From positions 5,208,001-5,272,000 of the forward strand of contig NZ_CP053435.1 of the NCBI RefSeq assembly GCF_013127955.1: a stretch of DNA of 64,000 nt, written 5' to 3'. This document shows positions 27,818 through 36,244 of the stretch, in pieces (within the stretch, counting starts at the first letter, position 1; each line of letters opens with the position of its first letter). This stretch comes from Spirosoma taeanense (GTDB lineage Bacteria; Bacteroidota; Bacteroidia; Cytophagales; Spirosomataceae). The position numbers and the translations under genes are program-made. The notes under the pieces are model-generated. The model was not told where the DNA came from. It saw only the letters and a list, made by a program, of their open reading frames with translations, and did no database searches.

Positions 27818-27858
27818 ACTCGTTACGTTAGTTTAATCAGCTTACTCAACAAGTGCCT

Positions 27859-29364
27859 ATGATCACCCGTCGATACACCCAGCGATACATATTCGCCCTA
27901 TCCTTAGTGGCTGGCCTGACCATTGTCGGGCAGGTGCTGGTGCAGCAGCAGTTGCGTAACCAGACTAGCGATTCGTATCTGGTTAACTATGCCGGGCGGC
28001 AACGGTACCAAAGCCAGCAAATTGCCAAGGACGTTTTACTGCTGACAAACGGCGCTTCGTTCAAAAGCAATTCAGCGGTGCAGGCTGAGTTAACGACGGT
28101 GCTTTCTCGCTGGGAGCGGTATCATCGGGAATTGAAAAGCGGTCATCTTACCGACTTAAACGTTCAGCTGTACAACAGCAAAAACATTCGAAAGTTATTC
28201 GGTCAGCTTGATCCGCACTTCCAGGTCATCAGCGAGCATGCTCATCGGCTACTGACACTTACCCGGCAGCCAGATCCATCAACGGAAGCACTGCAGAGTA
28301 GTGTGCGCGAGATACTGGCGCATGAGCAGGACTTTCTGCAAATAATGGATGCGATTGTACGCCAGTACGCCCACGAAGCCGAGGTTAAAATTGAGCAGTT
28401 ACGGGGCATTGAGCATGTTCTTCTGGCCATTACGCTCTTTGTGCTATTGCTCGAAGCTTTGCTGATTTTTTATCCGGCCGTGCAGATTCTCCGGCAGACA
28501 ATTGGCCAGCTTACGCATTCTGAACAGGAAACCCGGCAGGTCAATGAGCAGTTGCGGCAGGCGAACGAGTCATTACAGGTAACCCAGAAACAACTGGTTC
28601 AGGAAATAACCCTGCGCCACGAACAGCGCCTGAATGAACAGCGGATTCGGCTTTCATCGGTAGTACAGGGTCAGGAAGAAGAACGCAAACGCCTATCGCG
28701 TGAACTTCACGATGGTATTGGCCAGATGCTGACTGGCCTGAAACTTCTGTCCGAGAATATCCGTTCGGCTAACCAGCTTACCGAAAAAGACCAGAGTACG
28801 TTTGCCAACCTGAAAACCCTGCTCGTTCGCACCATTCAGGAAACGCGGCACGTGTCCAACAACCTCATGCCGCCCGCTCTGAGCGACTTTGGCTTAGTGT
28901 CGGCGTTACGTCAACTCATCGAGCAGCAGGATCGGCAGAGTACCGCTTCTGTTTCGTTGCAGACGTCACTCACGAATGAACGCTTTGGCCAGCCGGTCGA
29001 GATTGGGTTATATCGAATCGTGCAGGAAGCCGTCAACAACGCAGTCAAACATGCCAGCGCGGCCCACATTGACGTGAGTCTGGAGCTACGGCAGGATCGA
29101 TTGTTTCTTAGAATTACCGACGATGGCTGCGGGTTACCGGCTGTTCCAAAATCACGAACAACCCACGGGTTACATAACATGCGCGGACGAGCCCGGTTAC
29201 TGGACGGCACTTTCCGCATTATGGCCCGGGCGGGCACTACCCGTCCCGGACTGGCGAAGCTAAATGGTGTTTACTCGGGCACCCGTGTTCTGGTTAGTAT
29301 CCCGGTGACGGCTCATCCCAGTCATAATGTAGCGACGCAGCCTGTGGCATCAACAGAAGCGTAG
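27859..29364 (+). CDS. NarX-like sensor histidine kinase
   Basis: About 501 residues from ATG 27859 (a GTG lies 6 bases before). Helix 1 (about 10-29) is followed by a periplasmic domain of the PilJ/NarX type. The segment LVNYAGRQRYQSQQIAKDV (about 41-58) resembles the nitrate-binding P-box of NarX. Helix 2 is at about 190-212, then a coiled linker and a HisKA_3 domain with His285 in RLSRELHDGIGQML, and a HATPase with DDGCGLP. Placement inside the nitrate island supports nitrate/nitrite sensing. No NarL-type regulator gene lies in the window. Confidence 0.88.
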   Translation: MITRRYTQRYIFALSLVAGLTIVGQVLVQQQLRNQTSDSYLVNYAGRQRYQSQQIAKDVLLLTNGASFKSNSAVQAELTTVLSRWERYHRELKSGHLTDLNVQLYNSKNIRKLFGQLDPHFQVISEHAHRLLTLTRQPDPSTEALQSSVREILAHEQDFLQIMDAIVRQYAHEAEVKIEQLRGIEHVLLAITLFVLLLEALLIFYPAVQILRQTIGQLTHSEQETRQVNEQLRQANESLQVTQKQLVQEITLRHEQRLNEQRIRLSSVVQGQEEERKRLSRELHDGIGQMLTGLKLLSENIRSANQLTEKDQSTFANLKTLLVRTIQETRHVSNNLMPPALSDFGLVSALRQLIEQQDRQSTASVSLQTSLTNERFGQPVEIGLYRIVQEAVNNAVKHASAAHIDVSLELRQDRLFLRITDDGCGLPAVPKSRTTHGLHNMRGRARLLDGTFRIMARAGTTRPGLAKLNGVYSGTRVLVSIPVTAHPSHNVATQPVASTEA

Positions 29365-29392
29365 CCGCCCATAGCCTTATAACAGTCATGCA

Positions 29393-29435
29393 AAAAGCCT
29401 GACCTCTTTTCTTACGGGATAGAGTTCAGGCTTTT
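29393..29435 (+). terminator. Terminator after the NarX-like kinase
   Basis: Arms AAAAGCCTGA and TCAGGCTTTT (10 bases) with an inner partial stem, followed by CTTAT. It closes the nirB-nirD-kinase transcript. Confidence 0.8.
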
Positions 29436-29952
29436 CTTATACCTGGCATACAAATCACTTACGTAGCGATAGGGTGTTACTTATAGAGTATTTTTTAGAG
29501 TAAAACCTAAAATCAGACAAAAACTAATTTTTATTGAACAATAGCTATAAAAACAAGCCTGTTTTCCTTAAAAAGCCAAATATTTTTTCGAAATACCTGA
29601 AAAAAGCAACTGTTTTTTTGGTAAATAAGAATTTATACCTAATTTTATCTCATCAATTATTAAGTATTAATACTTAGCAGAAGTACTACTTGCTAATAGC
29701 TTGATTCTATACTTTCATCTGAGGCAGAACCTTTGGCCAATGTAAGTGTAACGAGTTATTGAATGTCGAAATTAGTAGACTGTTAATACTTGCAGACTGG
29801 CTCATTGGCGGATGACCTCACCTGCAGGGACGTAAGCTGCCCGCTCAATGGCGGTTGAACTGGCAGAAAAATAAAAGCCCCGACGGGATGGCGGTCCCAA
29901 CGGGGCAACTGGTTCAAGTTCCTTGTGTTCCACCTTAAACCATATCAAATGT
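29436..29952 (+). promoter_or_regulatory. Long leader/promoter region of the porin-narK-nasA unit
   Basis: About 517 bases without a gene, very AT-rich up to about 29700. It holds a perfect 16-base palindrome (29661-29676) and an adjacent AAGTA-C-TACTT dyad (29681-29691), candidate regulator sites. Near the porin start two consecutive hairpins with six-base loops occur (29837-29866 and 29877-29906). Confidence 0.5.
29837..29906 (+). ncRNA. Tandem hairpins in the leader of the nitrate porin gene
   Basis: Hairpin 1: CTGCC against GGCAG at the base, then CCGC/GCGG closing loop TCAATG. Hairpin 2: GCCCCG/CGGGGC, an internal AC/AA bulge, GGGA/TCCC and loop TGGCGG. The flanks TTGAAC and GTTCAA could pair around hairpin 2. 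On the opposite strand hairpin 2 is followed by TTTTATTTTT, so it could also be a leftward terminator. A regulatory RNA role is a hypothesis. Confidence 0.35.
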
Positions 29953-31326
29953 ATGAACTTTTTCATACACCACAAAACTTTTCTAAGTTGTTGTGTGGTT
30001 TCGGCTTTGGCCGTCTCTTCTGCTTACGCTCAATTTACGTTTAGTGGCCAGCTCCGCACCCGTTCGGAATACCGCAATGGGCAGGGAACGCTACTAAAAG
30101 AAAGTGACCGGGCAGCATTTTTCACCTCCCAGCGGACCCGCGTCAGCGCAGCTTATTCAGGCTACCGGATCAAAGCCTTTGCAACTCTCCAGGACGTACG
30201 CGTCTGGGGCCAGGATGCTTCCACTATCAACCGAACAACCAACGCCGACCTGAACGGTCTGCTGCTTCACGAAGCCTGGGGCGAGTTTAGTCTGCTCGAC
30301 ACAGCTCAGACTAAGCTTGGGAAGGAATTGTCTCTGAAGATTGGGCGGCAGGAACTGGTTTATGACGATGTCCGGCTGCTGGGAAACCTCGACTGGCTGC
30401 AGCAGGGACGACGACATGACATGGCCTTGCTGAAATATGGCAACAAAGGCTGGATGCTCCATGCCGGTGTTGCGTATAACCAGAACCGTGAACTGAAGTC
30501 CGGAACTATTTATAACGGTACTCCCACCGGGTACACAGCCGGAACAAACGGTATTGGCACCGCCTACAAATCTCTCCAGTTCGCTTATCTGGGCAAGAAA
30601 TTTTCGGCGGGGAGCGCATCCTTCCTGATTATTAAGGATGACTTCAACCAATACGTTACGACACCATCCAGCGGTACGGTAGCAGCGACCAGAACTTATA
30701 GTGACGGAACCTGGAGCCGCGTAACGCTGGGCAGTTACGTAAATGCAACGGTGAAAAAGCTGGGCGTAAAAGCCGAAGCCTATTACCAGACCGGACGCGA
30801 TAAAGATGGCCGGACTATATCGGCGTACCTGCTATCAGGCTCGCTCACCTACGCCACCAGCCAGCGTACCGCCATTACGGTTGGTGAAGATTATACTAGC
30901 GGCAACGAGCCGGGCAACGCGACGACGAGCACGAACCGGCGCTTCGATCCGCTCTATGGAACGCCCCATAAACACTGGGGATATATGGATTACTTCTACG
31001 TAGCCGATGGCTTTGGCGTAGGTGGACTGTCGGATTTCTATCTCAAAGTCCGCTATAAACCACTCGACCGGCTCACAATGTCGCTCGACTTCCACCAGTT
31101 TGCCAGCACAAACACCATCGTTGGTACGGACAAGATTCCGCTGAGTAAACCCTCTTTCGGACAGGAGTATGATTTCATTGCGCAGTATGCAGTAACCAAG
31201 CAGATTGGGCTGGAAGGTGGCTACTCTGTTTTTAGCGCTACCGACGCCCTGGCTGCAGCCAAAGCCGTATCAAACGCCGACAAATCGGCAACCTGGGGTT
31301 ATCTGATGGTGAATCTGAAATTCTAA
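29953..31326 (+). CDS. Alginate-export-family outer membrane porin
   Basis: About 457 residues from ATG 29953, with a clear signal peptide (residues 1 to about 25, ending SSAYAQF). The mature chain is a beta-barrel of alternating aromatic strands: FTFSGQLRTRSEYR at the start, LSLKIGRQELVYDDVRLLG in the middle and a terminal WGYLMVNLKF ending in Phe, the usual outer-membrane insertion signal. It resembles alginate_exp (AlgE-like) proteins. Placed directly before narK, it probably admits nitrate or nitrite across the outer membrane here rather than alginate. Confidence 0.85.
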   Translation: MNFFIHHKTFLSCCVVSALAVSSAYAQFTFSGQLRTRSEYRNGQGTLLKESDRAAFFTSQRTRVSAAYSGYRIKAFATLQDVRVWGQDASTINRTTNADLNGLLLHEAWGEFSLLDTAQTKLGKELSLKIGRQELVYDDVRLLGNLDWLQQGRRHDMALLKYGNKGWMLHAGVAYNQNRELKSGTIYNGTPTGYTAGTNGIGTAYKSLQFAYLGKKFSAGSASFLIIKDDFNQYVTTPSSGTVAATRTYSDGTWSRVTLGSYVNATVKKLGVKAEAYYQTGRDKDGRTISAYLLSGSLTYATSQRTAITVGEDYTSGNEPGNATTSTNRRFDPLYGTPHKHWGYMDYFYVADGFGVGGLSDFYLKVRYKPLDRLTMSLDFHQFASTNTIVGTDKIPLSKPSFGQEYDFIAQYAVTKQIGLEGGYSVFSATDALAAAKAVSNADKSATWGYLMVNLKF

Positions 31327-31361
31327 AAACTTTTTTGCAAACCGTTTTAAGGACTACAACC

Positions 31362-32654
31362 ATGACAACGCGAAAACTCTCCAAGCTGAATATATTTTCC
31401 TTCTCTGGTATCCAGATGCGGACGTTCCACATTACGTGGCTCACCTTTTTCGTCTGCTTTTTTGGCTGGTTCGGCATTGCCCCGCTGATGCCTATCATCC
31501 GGGAAGATCTGCATCTGACCAAGCCACAGATCGGGAACGCCATCATCGCGGCCGTATCAATGACCGTCTTTGCCCGTCTATTAATCGGCCGTCTGTGCGA
31601 CACCATCGGCCCCCGCCTGACCTATACGGGTCTGCTCCTGATTGGTGCTATTCCGGTTATGGGTATCGGCCTGTCGCACAGCTATGAATCTTTTCTGTGG
31701 TTTCGGCTGGCGATTGGCGTGATTGGCGCATCGTTCGTTATTACCCAATTTCATACCTCGGCCATGTTTGCCGACAATATTAAAGGAACGGCGAATGCCG
31801 TAGCCGGTGGCTGGGGTAACCTGGGCGGTGGCGTAACGAACATGGTAATGCCCTTAATTCTGGCCGGTTTTGTTGGTCTGGGCTATACCAACCCCGAGGC
31901 TTGGCGGCTGGCGATGGTGGTGCCGGGCGTAATGCTGCTCATCATGGCGTTCGTTTATTATCGCTATACGAAAGACACGCCGGAAGGTAATTACTCGGAA
32001 ATTGAGCGCACGAAATCAGCCGACTCCAACCCGGTAAGTTTTGCACAGGCAGCGGCCGACTGGCGTGTATGGGCACTATTCCTGGCTTATGGTGCCTGTT
32101 TTGGTATTGAAATTACGTTCGACGGGGTGGCCGCGCTTTATTTCACCGATACGTTCAAGCTGGATCTGGCGACGGCGGGTCTGCTGGCGGGCGTCTTTGG
32201 CTTCATGAATTTGTTTGCCCGGGCAGTTGGCGGCATTGTTGCGGATAAAGTTGGCGCGAAATACGGCATGCGGGGTAAGGGCCTGCTCCTGGCGGGCGTA
32301 TTGCTGCTCGAAGGATTGGGCATTATGCTCTTCTCCCAAACGGGGAGTCTGGCCATTGCGGTGGTAGCCATGCTGGGGTTTGCCATGTTCCTGAAAATGG
32401 CCAATGGCGCTACTTACGCAATCGTTCCATTTGTCAACAAGCGCGCGGTCGGCGTTGTGAGCGGTATCGTCGGCGCGGGTGGTAACGTCGGTGGCGTACT
32501 GGCGGGGTTCCTATTCAAGTCAGAAAGCATCAGCTATGAGCAGGCTTTCCTGTATATCGGCATGGCCGTTGCCGTGGTGGCTATTGTTGTCGTCGGCACG
32601 CGATTCGACAAGAAAGTAGCCATCGAGCCGATTGCCGTACCCGAAGTTGCCTAG
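31362..32654 (+). CDS. narK: Nitrate/nitrite transporter, NarK/NasA-type MFS
   Basis: About 430 residues from ATG 31362. Twelve helices with the nitrate-porter signatures GNAIIAAVSMTVFARLLIGRLCD and the glycine-rich NAVAGGWGNLGGGVTNMVMP in helix 5, and a second glycine-rich GIVGAGGNVGGVLAGFLF in helix 11. The conserved Arg of helix 2 and helix 8 region is plausible but not aligned here. It imports nitrate for the nitrate reductase encoded next. Confidence 0.94.
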   Translation: MTTRKLSKLNIFSFSGIQMRTFHITWLTFFVCFFGWFGIAPLMPIIREDLHLTKPQIGNAIIAAVSMTVFARLLIGRLCDTIGPRLTYTGLLLIGAIPVMGIGLSHSYESFLWFRLAIGVIGASFVITQFHTSAMFADNIKGTANAVAGGWGNLGGGVTNMVMPLILAGFVGLGYTNPEAWRLAMVVPGVMLLIMAFVYYRYTKDTPEGNYSEIERTKSADSNPVSFAQAAADWRVWALFLAYGACFGIEITFDGVAALYFTDTFKLDLATAGLLAGVFGFMNLFARAVGGIVADKVGAKYGMRGKGLLLAGVLLLEGLGIMLFSQTGSLAIAVVAMLGFAMFLKMANGATYAIVPFVNKRAVGVVSGIVGAGGNVGGVLAGFLFKSESISYEQAFLYIGMAVAVVAIVVVGTRFDKKVAIEPIAVPEVA

Positions 32655-32740
32655 CCTATCTGTCATTCCTTGTACCTGGCGCCAGCAGTCGGTTAGAAAT
32701 CCTACGATTGCTGGCGCTAAAACAGCTAAATGACCAATCC

Positions 32741-35700
32741 ATGACTCAACTAAAATCCACCTGTTCCTATTGTGGCGTTGGCTGCGGAGTGCTGGTTAAT
32801 AAGGACCGGACGGGTCATCTGACGGTACAGGGCGACCCGAACCATCCGGGCAGCAAAGGCATGTTATGCTCCAAAGGCATGAACCTGCACTACACGGTCA
32901 TGGACCAGTCGGACCGGCTGTTGTATCCGCAGATGCGTTACAACCGGTCGATGCCGCTGGAACGCGTATCGTGGGACGATGCACTGGATCGGGCCGCTGC
33001 GGTATTCCGGTCGTTGATTGCCAGATACGGGCCGGATTCGGTGGGTTTTTATGCGTCGGGCCAGTGCCTGACCGAAGAGTATTACTTGATTAACAAATTA
33101 ACCAAGGGGTTTTTAGGGACGAACAACCTGGATACCAACTCCCGGCTGTGCATGTCATCGGCCGTGGTGGGCTACAAAATGGCTCTGGGCGAAGATTCGG
33201 TGCCTTGTTCATACGAAGACATTGATCAGGCCGATACGCTGCTAGTAGCCGGTGCTAATCCGGCCTGGTGCCATCCAATCATTTTCCGGCGCGTAGAAGC
33301 CCGCAAAGCTGCGTTTCCGGATTTCAAGCTGATCGTTATCGACCCCCGTCGAACGCAGACGGCCAGCATGGCCGATCTGCATCTGCAAATCAGACCGGGC
33401 ACTGACATTACGTTGTACCACGCCATTGCGCGAGGGCTGATTGACCGGGGCCTGATTGACCAGGATTTTATTGATAACCACACGGAAGGCTTTGCGGCCT
33501 TCAACGAGAAGGTTCACGAGCGGACGCTGAAAGAAGCCGCTTCGATCTGCGGTATCTCGGTTGAAGACCTGAAATGGGCCATTGAATACATTGGTCGGGC
33601 GAAAGGGTTCATGACCATGTGGGCCATGGGTCTGAACCAGAGTGTAGTCGGCGTAAACAAGAACGTATCGCTGCTGAATCTTTCGCTCATTACGGGGCAA
33701 ATTGGTAAGCCCGGCGCAGGACCGCTCTCGCTGACGGGTCAGCCGAATGCCATGGGCGGCCGCGAAACAGGGGGTATGTCGAACCTGCTGCCTGCTCACC
33801 GCGACATGGCTAATCCGCAGCATCGGCAGGAAGTGGCCGACTTCTGGGGCGTTCCCAGCGTTCCGGCCAAACCCGGTTATACGGCCACCGAGATGTTTGA
33901 AGCTTTACGTGACGGCCGAATGAAGGCGGTCTGGATTGTTACGACTAACCCAATGGTCAGCCTGCCGGATTCAAAGCTGGTTGAAGAGGCCCTGCAAAAC
34001 GCCCGTTTTGTAGTTGTGCAGGACATTTCAAACCGCTCTGACACCCTCGCTTACGCCGATCTGGTGTTACCCGCAGCAGGCTGGGGGGAAAAAGCCGGCA
34101 CCATGACCAACTCCGAGCGCCGAATCTCATATCTGAACAAGTTCACCGATGCCCCCGGCGAAGCCCGGCCCGACGCTGAGATTATCTGGACATTTGCCCG
34201 GAAAATGGGTTTTGGCGCAGCATTCAACTATGCCAGCGTGGCCGAGGTATACGACGAACACGTTCGCTTAACCAGGGGAACCCGAATCGACATCAGCGGC
34301 CTGAGCCATGAACGGTTAAAGACGACCGGAACTATCCAATGGCCCGTACCCACGCGGGAATCGACCGGCACGGCGCGGCTGTTTGAAGACCGGCAGTTCT
34401 ACACGCCAAGCCGCAAGGCACAGATTAAGACGGTATCTGACGAAAACCAGTCCGAAGCGACCTCATCCGATTTTCCGCTTATTCTTACCACGGGCCGCAT
34501 CCGCGACCAATGGCATACCATGACCCGCACAGGTAAGGTCGCCAAACTCAATACGCATATTCCAAAACCCTTCCTCGAAATTCACCCCAAAGATGCCGAA
34601 GAGCGCAGTCTGAGGGAAGGCGATCCCGTGGTTATTACCAGCGCCCGGGGTGAGGTACGGGTCAACGCCAAACTTACGAAAGACATTCGGCGGGGCGTTG
34701 TGTTTCTGCCCATGCACTGGGGGAAACTTCTCAACGACGGCTTTGCCCGGGCTAACAACCTGACGCAGCCGCTAATCGACCCCATCTCGAAAGAACCGGA
34801 TTTCAAGTTCTCTGCCGTGCAGGTAGCGCGGTACGTAAAGCCTCAGCAAAAGATCATTATTGTTGGAGCCGGGGCGGCTGCCACCCGGTTTGTCAATACG
34901 TATCGTGAACTAAATACGTCCGACGAACTGCACGTATTTAGTAAGGAGATCAACCCGTTTTACAATCGCGTCATGCTCCCGGATTACGTCAGCGGGGTGA
35001 AAGCCTGGGATAATTTGATCAAACTAACACCGGAAGCGGCCGTTGAACTGGGCGTTCATCTCCACATTGGCGTAACGGTTGAAACCATTGACCGAACCGC
35101 CAAAACCATCACCGACAGCCGGGGCGAAACCCATAGCTACGATATTTTACTACTAACGCCAGGTAGCCGGGCGTTTATGCCGCGTGAGTACGTAACAGAC
35201 CTCAAAGGCGTTCTGACGATGCGCACCCGGCACGATGCCGATGCTCTGCTGGAACGTTTGGGGCCGGGCGATCCCTGCGTTATTGTTGGGGGTGGCCTGC
35301 TGGGACTGGAATTGGCCGCTTCGCTCCGCGAGATTGGGGTGGGCGTCACCGTCATTCAGCGCGAAAACCGGCTCATGACCCGCCAACTGGACGCGGTTGC
35401 CAGTGAACTCCTCCATCAGGAGCTGACCGACCGGGGCGTGGAGATTCTCTACAACGAAAGCATCCGGTATTACGTCGGCGAAAAGGCGGTGGAAGGCGTT
35501 CATCTGGCGAACGGGCAAACCATTCCCGCGAGGGCCGTGGTGTTTGCAATTGGTACGCAACCGAACACCGAACTGGCCCGCGCCTGCGGTCTGCCGGTCA
35601 ACCGGGGGGTTGTCGTAAACGAGTACCTGCAAACGGCTGACCCGTCCATTTATTCGGCGGGTGAAGTGGCCGAACTGAACGGCCAGCTCTGGGGCATTAC

Positions 35701-36244
35701 GGCTGCGGCCGAAGAGCAGGCCGACGTAATTGCCCGTCACCTCAACGGCGATCTGGTAAATTACTATACCGGCTCCCTTTCCATGAATATCCTGAAAATG
35801 GACGGGCTTCAGCTTTGTTCGCTGGGCATTCCCGAAGCGCCAACCGGCGTAGAAAACTACGAAGAGGTGGTATTCATTGACCGGGCGAAACGATATTACA
35901 AGAAGTGCATTATTCATCAGGACAGGCTGGTTGGCGCTATTCTAATTGGCGACAAAACCGAGTTTCTGGAATACAAAGACCTTATTCATAATCGCACCGA
36001 GCTTTCCGACAAACGCCTGTCGCTGCTCCGGTCGGGGCAGGCGCCCAAGCCGGTATTGGGCAAGCTGGTCTGCTCGTGCAACAGCGTTGGCGAGGGTAAC
36101 CTGACAGAGGCCGTCAAAGCCGGAGCAACCGAATTTGGCAAGCTTTGCCAGACGACGGGAGCCGGAACGGGCTGCGGCTCGTGCAAACCGGAAGTAAAAG
36201 CAATTCTGGAACGGATCGGTAAGAAAGTGGCAAGCGTAGCGTAA
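32741..36244 (+). CDS. nasA: Assimilatory nitrate reductase fused to NirB-like FAD and BFD modules
   Basis: About 1167 residues from ATG 32741. Residues 1-690 form a molybdopterin (bis-MGD) catalytic subunit: [4Fe-4S] ligands Cys8, Cys11, Cys15, Cys42 and probable Mo ligand Cys137 in NSRLCMSS. Residues about 704-1090 are an FAD/NAD(P)H oxidoreductase (IIIVGAGAAATRF; VIVGGGLLGLELAASL) homologous to the NirB N-terminus. Residues about 1107-1155 are a BFD-like [2Fe-2S] domain (LVCSCNSVGEG, GTGCGSCKPEV). Electrons could thus pass from NAD(P)H to molybdenum within one chain. The next gene starts within its stop codon. Confidence 0.93.
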   Translation: MTQLKSTCSYCGVGCGVLVNKDRTGHLTVQGDPNHPGSKGMLCSKGMNLHYTVMDQSDRLLYPQMRYNRSMPLERVSWDDALDRAAAVFRSLIARYGPDSVGFYASGQCLTEEYYLINKLTKGFLGTNNLDTNSRLCMSSAVVGYKMALGEDSVPCSYEDIDQADTLLVAGANPAWCHPIIFRRVEARKAAFPDFKLIVIDPRRTQTASMADLHLQIRPGTDITLYHAIARGLIDRGLIDQDFIDNHTEGFAAFNEKVHERTLKEAASICGISVEDLKWAIEYIGRAKGFMTMWAMGLNQSVVGVNKNVSLLNLSLITGQIGKPGAGPLSLTGQPNAMGGRETGGMSNLLPAHRDMANPQHRQEVADFWGVPSVPAKPGYTATEMFEALRDGRMKAVWIVTTNPMVSLPDSKLVEEALQNARFVVVQDISNRSDTLAYADLVLPAAGWGEKAGTMTNSERRISYLNKFTDAPGEARPDAEIIWTFARKMGFGAAFNYASVAEVYDEHVRLTRGTRIDISGLSHERLKTTGTIQWPVPTRESTGTARLFEDRQFYTPSRKAQIKTVSDENQSEATSSDFPLILTTGRIRDQWHTMTRTGKVAKLNTHIPKPFLEIHPKDAEERSLREGDPVVITSARGEVRVNAKLTKDIRRGVVFLPMHWGKLLNDGFARANNLTQPLIDPISKEPDFKFSAVQVARYVKPQQKIIIVGAGAAATRFVNTYRELNTSDELHVFSKEINPFYNRVMLPDYVSGVKAWDNLIKLTPEAAVELGVHLHIGVTVETIDRTAKTITDSRGETHSYDILLLTPGSRAFMPREYVTDLKGVLTMRTRHDADALLERLGPGDPCVIVGGGLLGLELAASLREIGVGVTVIQRENRLMTRQLDAVASELLHQELTDRGVEILYNESIRYYVGEKAVEGVHLANGQTIPARAVVFAIGTQPNTELARACGLPVNRGVVVNEYLQTADPSIYSAGEVAELNGQLWGITAAAEEQADVIARHLNGDLVNYYTGSLSMNILKMDGLQLCSLGIPEAPTGVENYEEVVFIDRAKRYYKKCIIHQDRLVGAILIGDKTEFLEYKDLIHNRTELSDKRLSLLRSGQAPKPVLGKLVCSCNSVGEGNLTEAVKAGATEFGKLCQTTGAGTGCGSCKPEVKAILERIGKKVASVA

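Noticed and set aside
29837..29906. ANTAR-type (NasR) target hairpins
   Set aside because: Loops TCAATG and TGGCGG lack the A1/G4 pattern and no ANTAR protein gene is present, so I list the structure without that name.
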